From assembly GCA_016716605.1 (NCBI GenBank), contig JADJWA010000001.1, forward strand, positions 2,108,001-2,172,000: 64,000 nucleotides of DNA, read 5' to 3'. Every line of letters starts with the position of its first letter. Positions within the stretch are counted from its first letter, which is position 1. This document shows positions 14,925-23,779 of the stretch, one piece after another. A model generated the notes under the pieces. It was not told the origin of the DNA, did no database searches, and was given only the letters and a program-made list of their open reading frames with translations. Origin of the DNA: Flavobacteriales bacterium (GTDB lineage Bacteria; Bacteroidota; Bacteroidia; Flavobacteriales_F; PHOS-HE28). The position numbers and the translations under genes were made by a program.

Positions 14925-17900
14925 AGCGAGGGGTCTTCCTATTCATCCTGATGGCCTTGATGCGCAGCACAGGCAGCGCTCAGTACGATACCATCGCGCT
15001 TCCCTTCCGTTCGCTCACGATCGAGGATGGCCTGTCGCAGGGCATGATCCATTACATCCTGCAGGACCGCCATGGCTTCATGTGGTTCGCCACGAAAGAT
15101 GGCTTGAACCGCTATGACGGCTACCATTTCAAGGTGTACCGGAACGATGCGATGGACACCACGACCGTGGCGGACAGCTTCATCAGCACGCTCTATGAGG
15201 ATCGACGTGGCCGCCTCTGGGTGGGCACCAACGTGGGGCTCGATCTCTTTGACCGGACCACGGAGACCTTCGTTCACATCCATTGCGGAAAGGGCAGTGA
15301 TGGAAGCGTACCATCCGATCCCCGGCGCCTGCTCGGATGCTACATCGCATCGATCGATGAGGACGAAGCGGGCAACCTATGGGTATCCACCGAGAAGGGG
15401 CTCAACCGGCTTGAGCTCGATGCGGGAGGCGGCGTCATCGGGATCGAACCCATTCTGCACGCGAATGAGATGGTCCGGGGGGATATCAACGGCGATGGGC
15501 GGCTGTACGGTTTCGTAACGAGCCAATTCGCATTCACCATCGACACGCGCACGGAGCCCTTCCTCATTGATACCCTCGTGATCGACGGCCATCGGCACAG
15601 CGCACGTTCGGTGTCCCATTGGTACGCGCCCTTGAAAGGCGATCCTTCATCCGCCGCACGCCCCTGGTTCGACCCGCTAATGATCGAGGACACGGTGCGA
15701 TCCAGGAACTACGGGGTGCACGGACACGGTGTCGTGGAGTACGAACCTGCGACGCGATCCGCGCATTCCCTATTCAGCGATCCCGGACTCGTGGTGGCCA
15801 TGGCCACACCCGAACCGGCGATCGATGGGATGGGTCGGATCTGGATGTCTGGTCTTGTGGGTTGCTGGCGGTTCGATCCGCACGCCGGCAGGCTCACCCG
15901 TGTCACCGCACGAGACCCCAATCTCGTGGAGGTGGTCGAGAACGCGAGAGTGGCGTACATGGATCGCTCCGGCCTCATCTGGATCGGCACATCGGGCTAC
16001 GGCATCCTCATCTATGATCCGCGCGTGGAGCGGTTCCACACCCATCCGGAAACCTCGCTGGGTTGGATGGCGCCTGTGAACGACGGCCGAATGATCCTGC
16101 ACTCCCGGGGACGGCTCATGGTCCTGGATCCGAAGAGTGACACATACACCATGGATCTGGAATTGAACGATCTGCGCGAGCGGACCGGGTTCAAGGAGGA
16201 GGTCGCGGAACACAGTTCAACCGTGCAGGATATGGATGGCATCTACTGGATGAGCATCGGCCAGCTGGAGCGCTACGATCACGAGGCGCGCATACTGCAG
16301 CGCTTCACGGAACGGACGGCACAGGGATCCCGCAACTTCTCGACCTACTGCTTCCCCATGCATCTGGATACAGGGAGCGGGCTGTGGTTCGGTGCCGGCG
16401 AAGCCTTTCATCGCTTTGATCGATACACCCATGAACAGCGGTCGTTCCCCTATCCGATACCCGCCGAGCATCGTCCCTACCTCTTCCTGCAATGCATCCA
16501 CCAGGACGCATCGGGCATCTTCTGGCTGGGTACCATGAAGGGCTTGTTGCGGTTCGATCCGGCCTCGAATACGTGGGACCATCATGCGAGCAGCGCCGCC
16601 GACAGCACCACCCTTTCACACGACATGATCTTCACGATCGCGCCGGATCCCAAAGCTCCGGACCGGTATCTCTGGATCGGCACGAACGGCGGTGGGTTGA
16701 ACCGGTTCGATAAGAAGACAGGGCGTGTTCGGCGATTCACCACGCACCACGGATTGCCGAACAACGTGGTGTATGGCGTGCTGGCCGATGACCAGGGCCA
16801 CCTGTGGATGAGCACCAACAAGGGTTTGTCGCGCTTCGATCCCGCATCATCGACCTTCAGGAACTTCACCGCCGCCGATGGGCTCCAGGGGGATGAGTTC
16901 AACCGCTACGCCTACTGCCGGCTGGAGGACGGTACGCTCTACTTCGGGGGCATCCAGGGCTTCAACCATTTCGACCCCAAGGCACTCATCGAGGATACCG
17001 TCCCGGTCGCGGTGCGCCTCATCGATGTGAAGTTGATGAACAGGTCGGTCGCGTTCCGTGAGCCGGGATCGCCGCTTTCGGCCCCGCCCTACCTGAGCAA
17101 GGGCATGGAGATCCCGCACGGTGCGAACATGGTCACCTTCGAATTCGCCGCCATGGAATTCAGTTCGCCCGGCGCGCATGCCTATCAGTACAAGCTCGAA
17201 GGCTTCGATCGGGATTGGGTGCATGCCACCAATGGGAACAGTGCGATCTACACGAACCTGGACCCGGGGGAATACACCTTCCGGGTACGGGCGGCCAACC
17301 GCGACGGCATCTGGGGCAAGGAGGGCACCACCTTCCGGATGAAGGTGCTCCCGCCTTGGTGGCGCACGTGGTGGTTCTACTCACTCTGCGTGATCGCGAC
17401 CGCGGGCGGCGCCTTCGCGTATGTCGGCGGGGTCCGCCGTCAACGCCGCAACCTGGAACGGACGGTGGTCGCACGCACCAAGGAGCTCACCGCCGCGAAA
17501 GAACGCGCCGAGCACAGCGAGAAGATCAAGCAGCAGTTCCTGGCGAACATGAGCCATGAGATCCGCACACCCATGAACGCCATCATGGGCATGACCGGGA
17601 CCTTGCGCCGAAGAGCTCATCCGCCTGAACAGGACAAGTACCTCGATGCCATCGCGCAGAGCAGCGAGAACCTGCTGGTGATCATCAACGACATCCTCGA
17701 CCTCTCGAAGATCGAGGCGGGCAAGATCACGCTGGAGAGCGCAGCCTTCGATCCACGCACCGTCATCAACCACGTGCGCGACATGCTGCAGGTGAAAGCC
17801 GACGAGAAAGGGCTGCGCTGCGAGGTGGAGTTCGATCGCGGCATCCCGGCGACTTTGGTCGGCGACCCCACGCGCCTCCAACAGGTCCTGCTGAACCTGC

Positions 17901-18646
17901 TGGGAAATGCGATCAAGTTCACGGAGCGCGGTTCGGTATCCATGCATGCGCGCTCCGGGCCGCGTGGACCTGAAGGGTCGGGATCATTCACCCTGGCCGT
18001 GGATGTGATCGATACGGGGATCGGGATCGCGAAGGAGAAGCAGAAGGCCATCTTCAAGGAATTCGATCAGGCCTACAGCGACACCACGCGCAAATACGGC
18101 GGTACCGGACTTGGCCTAACCATCAGCAAGCACCTGGTCGAGATGCAGGGCGGCAGCATCGTCTTGACCAGCGAACCGGGACATGGCAGCACCTTCACGG
18201 TGGAGATACCCTATGCCATCGGTGAAGGGACCGCTGGGCCGGAGCGGGTCGTCAATGATGCACCCTTGATGGAAGGCCTCCGCATCCTCCTGGCCGAGGA
18301 CAATGCATTCAATGCCATGGTGGCCATGGACGAGCTGGCCGATGCGATCCCCGGGGTTCATGTGGACCATGCCATGAACGGGAAGGAGGCCGTGGCCAAG
18401 GCGACGAAAGGAACCTATGACCTGATCCTCATGGACGTGCAGATGCCCGAGATGAACGGCTACGATGCGACCAGGGCCATTCGCGGGCTGTCCGGTGATC
18501 GTGCACGCATCCCCATCATCGCCATGACGGCCAATGTGATGGAAGCCGAAGTGAAGCTTGGCGAGCAGGCGGGCATGGATGGCTTCGTGCCCAAGCCCTT
18601 CAAGAAAGAGGAGTTGCTCGGTGAGATCGGGCGGGTGCTGGGGTAA
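14921..18646 (+). CDS. Beta-propeller/Y_Y_Y hybrid histidine kinase (HK3)
   Basis: This protein of 1,241 residues shares its sensor layout with the preceding cyclase: signal peptide, Reg_prop-type propeller (about 25-715), Y_Y_Y domain (about 725-805) and a membrane helix (about 814-835). The cytoplasmic part is instead a kinase: H-box NMSHEIRTPMN (His879), HATPase (NAIKFT, DTGIGI, GGTGLGL) and a receiver with Asp1172 in LMDVQMPEMNG. Unlike many Bacteroidota propeller kinases it has no AraC-type DNA-binding domain, so signalling must leave through another protein, most likely the operon's Hpt and NarL regulator. It is coupled to the cyclase gene by an ATGA overlap and is the last gene of the operon. 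Confidence 0.92.
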   Translation: MKRGVFLFILMALMRSTGSAQYDTIALPFRSLTIEDGLSQGMIHYILQDRHGFMWFATKDGLNRYDGYHFKVYRNDAMDTTTVADSFISTLYEDRRGRLWVGTNVGLDLFDRTTETFVHIHCGKGSDGSVPSDPRRLLGCYIASIDEDEAGNLWVSTEKGLNRLELDAGGGVIGIEPILHANEMVRGDINGDGRLYGFVTSQFAFTIDTRTEPFLIDTLVIDGHRHSARSVSHWYAPLKGDPSSAARPWFDPLMIEDTVRSRNYGVHGHGVVEYEPATRSAHSLFSDPGLVVAMATPEPAIDGMGRIWMSGLVGCWRFDPHAGRLTRVTARDPNLVEVVENARVAYMDRSGLIWIGTSGYGILIYDPRVERFHTHPETSLGWMAPVNDGRMILHSRGRLMVLDPKSDTYTMDLELNDLRERTGFKEEVAEHSSTVQDMDGIYWMSIGQLERYDHEARILQRFTERTAQGSRNFSTYCFPMHLDTGSGLWFGAGEAFHRFDRYTHEQRSFPYPIPAEHRPYLFLQCIHQDASGIFWLGTMKGLLRFDPASNTWDHHASSAADSTTLSHDMIFTIAPDPKAPDRYLWIGTNGGGLNRFDKKTGRVRRFTTHHGLPNNVVYGVLADDQGHLWMSTNKGLSRFDPASSTFRNFTAADGLQGDEFNRYAYCRLEDGTLYFGGIQGFNHFDPKALIEDTVPVAVRLIDVKLMNRSVAFREPGSPLSAPPYLSKGMEIPHGANMVTFEFAAMEFSSPGAHAYQYKLEGFDRDWVHATNGNSAIYTNLDPGEYTFRVRAANRDGIWGKEGTTFRMKVLPPWWRTWWFYSLCVIATAGGAFAYVGGVRRQRRNLERTVVARTKELTAAKERAEHSEKIKQQFLANMSHEIRTPMNAIMGMTGTLRRRAHPPEQDKYLDAIAQSSENLLVIINDILDLSKIEAGKITLESAAFDPRTVINHVRDMLQVKADEKGLRCEVEFDRGIPATLVGDPTRLQQVLLNLLGNAIKFTERGSVSMHARSGPRGPEGSGSFTLAVDVIDTGIGIAKEKQKAIFKEFDQAYSDTTRKYGGTGLGLTISKHLVEMQGGSIVLTSEPGHGSTFTVEIPYAIGEGTAGPERVVNDAPLMEGLRILLAEDNAFNAMVAMDELADAIPGVHVDHAMNGKEAVAKATKGTYDLILMDVQMPEMNGYDATRAIRGLSGDRARIPIIAMTANVMEAEVKLGEQAGMDGFVPKPFKKEELLGEIGRVLG

Positions 18647-18902
18647 CCCCGCGCACCTTCGAACCTCATTGGCGTTCTGCCTTGGCGAACATGCGCGGCC
18701 CGGTTGACCAGTCAGGCCGGTTCACGTCGATCCGATGGATGGCATGTATGGCCACGCGCCATTTCAATTCACGCCAGCGGAGTTGATGGCGCGCATCAGC
18801 GATCCGATATCGGCGCATATCGAGTCCGCCAGCAAGGAAAGGGGCAGGGCTGCGCGGTGATCACCCGATCGCGCCATGCCGATCGAGCGCTTGCCCGCAT
18901 CG
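18647..18902. other. Convergent intergenic region
   Basis: These 256 bases lie between the end of the phosphorelay operon and the end of the MSEP-CTERM gene. I found no gene, strong hairpin or repeat. A terminator for each side would be expected but none is obvious. Confidence 0.3.
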
Positions 18903-21719
18903 TCATCGGCGCCGCCACCACAGCACAAGCAGCAAGGCAGGCAACAGCCACCAGATGGCCGGCTCGCTCATGTTCGTGATCTCTTGATCCGATACATCCA
19001 AGCTCTCGTTGCTGTTGAGGACATCCTCCTGCTTCTTCAGCAAAGCGTTTCGTTGCGCCTCGTCCTCCAGGCACATCCAAGCCGTCTGGGGGGTGAGCAC
19101 TTGCGCTTGGAAGCTGCCGCGCACCACCGAGCGCCAGCTCACGCTGCTGTGAACGGCGCGCAAGGCGAGCGCGCGCTGACGCCCCTCCAATGCCAGCGCA
19201 TCCGACCACCACCGTTCACGCGGTGGAGAATGATTGCCCAGGTGCGCGTAATCGACGGACACGCTTCCTTGCGGCGTATCGGCCAGGTAGGCCGAAGGAT
19301 CGGCGGCATTGGGCCATGCACGGACGATCGGATGCACGATCCGCACAGGCTCCGCATTCACGCTGCGCTCCGGTTCGCTGAATCGGCGCTCCTCGAGCAT
19401 GCCGGTGTCATAGAGCACGAAGAAGCGATCGCCCTCGGGCATCAGCGCGGCCAGATCGGGCAGGTCGTCGAGCCAGATGCCGCGCGCGCGTTCATCGTAG
19501 GCGGGCTCGCTCGGCACGATCACGATGAACGGCGCCTCCGGGCCGGGCTGCACCAGGTCGTGCGCGATCACGCGGCGGATGGCGCGATCGGTGAAGAAGC
19601 CGCCATGGCCCGCATGGTGCGCGAACGCCTCTAGTGCCTCATCGCTGTACGGCCGGCTGCTGCCGTAACCATCGGTGATGTGCAGCGTGGCGCTGCGCGC
19701 ATCGAGCCCGTGCTCCGCCGCGAATCCACGCAATCGCGCGGCCACCTCCGGGCGTTTCGCTCGATTCGCCTCGCTCGCGTCAACGATCAGGTGAACGTGC
19801 GGCGTGCGGCGCAAGGTGTCCAAATGCTGCTTCAGCGAGGCAGGCATGAATACCACGCCCGGCTCCCCGCTGCCAATGGGCTCAGCCGAAGGATCGCGCG
19901 ACGGGTCGCCCAGTTGCAGCGCGCGTTCACCGAACCGCAGGGGAAGCGCTTCGCGATGCAGCAGCTCGAAGCCGGTGCGGCGCACCTGATCCGCCTCGAG
20001 TGGGAACACGCGCAATTGCACGCGGTTGTGCCCCGTGTAACGCAGGATGCTCGGATCGCGGCGGTAGGTGACAATGCTGTTATAGACCCACAGCGCGGCC
20101 TTCTCCTCCGCGAGGATGCCCTTCGCGGTATCGCCGTCGATCATCAGGTAGTGGTCGCTGATCCATGCACCATCGGGCAATTCGACCTCCGTCACATATT
20201 CCTCCTGCGACTGCGCCGTGTTGCGGATGCTCAGGTGGACCCATGAGCGCCAGGCTTGTTGCTGCGCATCATAGCGGCTCTCCGCCCAGGCGCTATCGAG
20301 CACGGTATGGGCGCTCGATGGCACGCGCATGCGCCAGCGATCGCCCTGATCGGCCGGCACGCCCAGCACCACTTGGCTCAGCAGATCGGCCTTCTCTTCG
20401 CTCAGCGTCAGGTGGTCGAGCACGATGCGGTTGTACAGCGGCGTGAGGAAGGGCGTATTGCCGCCCGAACCATTCCCGCGCCATCGGTTCCGCGATCGGT
20501 TCGCATCCACCTGCGCGAGCACATGGGCCAATCGTTCGCCATCGAGCGGGCGAATGGGCTCATCGGGATCGCTCTCGTACACATAGCGGAGCGCGCCATG
20601 AAGCGTGTTGCGGTGCTCGAGGTTGCGGAGGATGATGCCCGCGGGCAGCAGGCCCATGGCCAGGCCGAACGCGAGCGCCAGCTCCTTCCAGGAGCGGTGC
20701 GCCAGGAGGAAGCGCGCATCCTGCCACAGCAGCACGCTCTGCAGCACGAAGAGCAGCACCGGTGCCAGAAGCAGGAAACCCATGCCCACGGCGATGATGG
20801 CCAATACGCTCAGCGGCAGCAGCGGCACGAAGAGCACGAAGAAGTAGATCACGTAAGGGAAGCAGGCCGCGCGCACCATGAACTGACCGAAGCGCACCAG
20901 CGGCACAGGGCTCGATGGCCAAATCACCGCAGCCGCGTTCAGCAGGCAGATGATGTAGAATGCCGGATGCGAGAGATCGCCGAAGATGCCGACGGCCTCG
21001 CGCGTGAATCCGCCGAAGAGCCCGTTGTTGAGCGCAAGTCCCCAGAGGGGCAGCACCAGAGCGACCAGTACGCGCCCGGCATGTGCCAGTGCCGATCGGT
21101 TGCCTACGCGCAGCACCAGGGCCGTGACGCCCCGGATGAGGAGGAAGAGGAAACCGATGGTGAGGCAGACCATCACCACCACCCAGACGTGCTCCTCGAA
21201 ATCTGAGCCGCCGCGGAAGGGCTCCACCACTTGCACGAAGAGGTACACGGCCAGCGGGATGGCTGCCGCGACCAACAGGTCGCGCACCGGCTTGCCGCGA
21301 TCACCCTCGGGCAGTGAGCGCGCCACCAGCACGAAGAGCGCGTGCGCCAGCGGGATGCTCAGCAGTCGGAAGGCATAGAGCTCGGGTTCAGACGGCACCA
21401 TCCAGCGTGGGATGTCCCACGGGAAGAGGAGGCGCATGCTCTCGCCGATCATCCACAGCAAGGGCACATAGGCGAGGAAGATCAGCGCGCTGTGAAGCAC
21501 ATGCACTTGCGCGCGTTTCCACCAGGCCAGTGCCGCGTACACGGTGGAGGCCCCCACCACGCCGCCAAGGCTGAGGCCGAGCAAGCGCCAGGCATCAAGG
21601 CTCTCCTCATTCAGCAGCGGATGGATCACGCTCAGCGCATCGGCGTAGAGCATGGCCAGCAGCAGCGCTGGCAGCGTGTGCGCGATAAGGATCCCGATGG
21701 GGTGGAGGGCGTTGCGCAT
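18903..21719 (-). CDS. MSEP-CTERM exosortase substrate with VIT-like domain
   Basis: This membrane protein of 938 residues has at least eight N-terminal membrane helices (about 1-360) and a large extracytoplasmic part. That part includes a VIT-like segment (about 470-620) and a vWA-like region (HLIVDASEA onward). It ends in a textbook sorting signal: MSEP at 917-920, a hydrophobic helix and a terminal RRR. In the known MSEP-CTERM systems this long protein is the sole substrate of its exosortase. The exosortase gene lies directly upstream with a 1-base gap, which agrees. The physiological role is not known. Confidence 0.85.
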   Translation of the reverse strand: MRNALHPIGILIAHTLPALLLAMLYADALSVIHPLLNEESLDAWRLLGLSLGGVVGASTVYAALAWWKRAQVHVLHSALIFLAYVPLLWMIGESMRLLFPWDIPRWMVPSEPELYAFRLLSIPLAHALFVLVARSLPEGDRGKPVRDLLVAAAIPLAVYLFVQVVEPFRGGSDFEEHVWVVVMVCLTIGFLFLLIRGVTALVLRVGNRSALAHAGRVLVALVLPLWGLALNNGLFGGFTREAVGIFGDLSHPAFYIICLLNAAAVIWPSSPVPLVRFGQFMVRAACFPYVIYFFVLFVPLLPLSVLAIIAVGMGFLLLAPVLLFVLQSVLLWQDARFLLAHRSWKELALAFGLAMGLLPAGIILRNLEHRNTLHGALRYVYESDPDEPIRPLDGERLAHVLAQVDANRSRNRWRGNGSGGNTPFLTPLYNRIVLDHLTLSEEKADLLSQVVLGVPADQGDRWRMRVPSSAHTVLDSAWAESRYDAQQQAWRSWVHLSIRNTAQSQEEYVTEVELPDGAWISDHYLMIDGDTAKGILAEEKAALWVYNSIVTYRRDPSILRYTGHNRVQLRVFPLEADQVRRTGFELLHREALPLRFGERALQLGDPSRDPSAEPIGSGEPGVVFMPASLKQHLDTLRRTPHVHLIVDASEANRAKRPEVAARLRGFAAEHGLDARSATLHITDGYGSSRPYSDEALEAFAHHAGHGGFFTDRAIRRVIAHDLVQPGPEAPFIVIVPSEPAYDERARGIWLDDLPDLAALMPEGDRFFVLYDTGMLEERRFSEPERSVNAEPVRIVHPIVRAWPNAADPSAYLADTPQGSVSVDYAHLGNHSPPRERWWSDALALEGRQRALALRAVHSSVSWRSVVRGSFQAQVLTPQTAWMCLEDEAQRNALLKKQEDVLNSNESLDVSDQEITNMSEPAIWWLLPALLLVLWWRRR

Positions 21720-21720
21720 T

Positions 21721-22245
21721 TCAGGCTCTCGCAGGTGGGCGCAGCAGGCGGTTGAGAAGCAGTGCGGCGACCAGCAGCGCGCTCACGAAGAAGAATGCGC
21801 CCACGGCTTCGTGCGCGCGCGGTGCCAGGTGCAGGCCAAGCTGTTTCGCGAAGGCCATGGTGGAGATGCGGCCGGCATTCACCGCGATGGTAAGCGCATA
21901 TGCACCGCCGACGGCCAACGCCGCCAGCAAGGGGCGCGCGCAGCCCGCATCGGTCCGCCTGAGGATCAGCAGCGCGAAGCAGGCCGTTGCGATCACCAGG
22001 AAATTGATGCCAGAACACGAACGATCGATCCGGATGCCGAGCACTGGGAAGAGGAAGCTGCCCTCGGCTTCGTGCACTGCGGCAGTGCCCGTGAGCATGG
22101 CCACCAAGGCGCTCACTGGCCTCAGCACGAAACCCAGCTCATGCGCCGTGGCTTCACGGTACCACCACTTCAACGCGAAGGCGCCCGCCAGCAGCAAGGC
22201 GGTGAGTGCGAGGGTGGCGCGGCGGTGGCGTTCGGGGTCGGACAT
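21721..22245 (-). CDS. Exosortase (XrtK/XrtN-like) dedicated to the adjacent MSEP-CTERM protein
   Basis: This multipass membrane transpeptidase-like enzyme has 174 residues. The three catalytic residues of exosortases are visible: Cys77 in DRSCSGINF, Arg126 in VNAGRIS and His145 in HEAVGAFFF. The start at 22245 (MSDPERHRR) places the first helix normally; the upstream in-frame start at 22443 runs into the promoter region of the divergent desaturase and was rejected. The protein should cleave at MSEP in the next gene product and may transfer it to another molecule. Assignment to subtype K or N needs profile scores. Confidence 0.85.
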   Translation of the reverse strand: MSDPERHRRATLALTALLLAGAFALKWWYREATAHELGFVLRPVSALVAMLTGTAAVHEAEGSFLFPVLGIRIDRSCSGINFLVIATACFALLILRRTDAGCARPLLAALAVGGAYALTIAVNAGRISTMAFAKQLGLHLAPRAHEAVGAFFFVSALLVAALLLNRLLRPPARA

Positions 22246-22367
22246 GCGATGCCGGTGGCAAATGAACCGATGCGAGCAACGGGTGGCCCGGCCGAATCGT
22301 ATGGGACCGCCCCCATGCGTTGTGAACAAGATCGAATGGGCAGGTCGGCAGTACCCTTCCGCGCGGG

Positions 22368-22375
22368 TATTTTCG
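22368..22375 (+). promoter_or_regulatory. Putative -7 promoter box of the desaturase gene
   Basis: The box TATTTTCG matches TAnnTT(T/C)G, a variant of the Bacteroidota -7 element, and ends 6 bases before the ATG at 22382. The resulting transcript would have almost no leader. No clear -33 element is seen. Confidence 0.4.
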
Positions 22376-22381
22376 CCGCCG

Positions 22382-23455
22382 ATGCAACCGACCACCTTCG
22401 CCAAGACCGCCCCTGTGTTCTTCCAGCGCCTCCGTGAGGTCACTGAGGCTTACTTCAAGGAGAACAACCTCCGCAAGACCGGCGACATCCGCCTCTACAC
22501 CAAGACCGCTGTCCTGGCTGCGGCGCTCGTGGCGCTCTATGTGGTGCTGGTTTTCTTCACGCCATCCAGCGCATGGCTCGCCCTCGGCCTGTGCGGGCTC
22601 TTGGGCCTGGTGGTGGCCAGCATTGGCTTCAACGTCATGCACGATGGCGCCCACGGCAGCTACAGCCGCCGCAAATGGGTGAACGAGACCATGGCGCACA
22701 GCCTCAACTTCCTCGGGGGCAACGCCTACCTGTGGAAGCTGAAGCACAACGAGAATCACCACACCTTCACCAACATCGAAGGCATGGACGACGACATCGA
22801 CATCAAGCCCTTCATCCGTGTGCATCACGGGCAGAAGCGCTACTGGTTCCACCGCTTCCAGCACATCTACAGCCTGGTGCTGTACGGCAGCACCTATCTG
22901 TTCTGGATCTTCTACAACGATCTGCGCAAGTACTTCAGCGGCAAGATCGCCGACCACACGCCGCTGCGACCCATGAACCGCAAGGAGCACATCCTCTTCT
23001 GGGCCTCGAAGGCCTTCTACATCGGCCTCTTCCTGGTGCTGCCCATGCTCATGGTGGGCGTGCTGCCCGTGCTCGCGGGCTACGGCGTCATGGTCTTCGT
23101 GGCAGGCGTGGTGATCAGCGTGGTGTTCCAATTGGCGCACGTGGTGGAGCATGCGGAGTTCGTGCATCCGCCCAGCGATGGCCCCGTGGTGGAAGCCGAA
23201 TGGGCCGTTCACCAGGTGGAGACCACGGCCAACTTCGCCACGCGCAACAAAGTGTGGAACTGGCTCTTCGGCGGGCTTAACTTCCAGATCGAGCACCACC
23301 TGTTCCCGCGCATCAGCCATGTGCATTACCCCGAACTGAGCAAGCGGCTGAAGCAGGTCTGCGCCGAGTTCGATGTGGCCTACCGCGAGTTCCCCACCAT
23401 GCGCAGCGCGCTGCTCAGCCACCTACGGCACCTACGGCAAGTAGGCATGGCATGA
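22382..23455 (+). CDS. Fatty acid (acyl-lipid/acyl-CoA) desaturase, front-end-like
   Basis: This membrane di-iron desaturase has 357 residues. All three histidine boxes are visible: HDGAH (near residues 89-93), HNENHH (near 123-128) and QIEHH (near 305), the last with Gln for His as in front-end and linoleoyl-CoA-type desaturases. Two pairs of hydrophobic helices surround the boxes. It introduces a double bond into an acyl chain and so affects membrane fluidity; regiospecificity cannot be read from sequence. The start at 22382 is supported by a promoter-like box just upstream. It is divergent from the exosortase gene. Confidence 0.9.
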   Translation: MQPTTFAKTAPVFFQRLREVTEAYFKENNLRKTGDIRLYTKTAVLAAALVALYVVLVFFTPSSAWLALGLCGLLGLVVASIGFNVMHDGAHGSYSRRKWVNETMAHSLNFLGGNAYLWKLKHNENHHTFTNIEGMDDDIDIKPFIRVHHGQKRYWFHRFQHIYSLVLYGSTYLFWIFYNDLRKYFSGKIADHTPLRPMNRKEHILFWASKAFYIGLFLVLPMLMVGVLPVLAGYGVMVFVAGVVISVVFQLAHVVEHAEFVHPPSDGPVVEAEWAVHQVETTANFATRNKVWNWLFGGLNFQIEHHLFPRISHVHYPELSKRLKQVCAEFDVAYREFPTMRSALLSHLRHLRQVGMA

Positions 23456-23779
23456 GGGTGGCGCAGGGGTATGAACCATTCGGCTCCCTGCTGCCCGGAA
23501 GGAATTACAGCAGCTTCAGCCATAGGTAGAGGATTCGCCTGGTCTAATAGCGAATAGACCTCCGCAAGCTGAACTGCTGATAGCCGCACCCATGTCGCCG
23601 TCGCATAGGTTGGCCGTCTTCGGTGACCATGCGGCCTGGTACCCTCGATCCGAGCCCCTTCCAGACCCCCTGCTCCTGCATGGGTTGAGGATACAGGTGA
23701 TTGGAATTGCTGTTCAGCAGCCGATGATCCCGTTGGCTGGGCCATTCCTGATGGCCTGGGGTCCGCCCGGTTCTCGCGA
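23456..23779. other. Convergent intergenic region without recognisable content
   Basis: These 324 bases lie between the stop of the desaturase and the stop of the Omp85 gene. Frames here are short or are extensions of antisense frames. I see no RNA gene, repeat or clear terminator. Confidence 0.3.
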
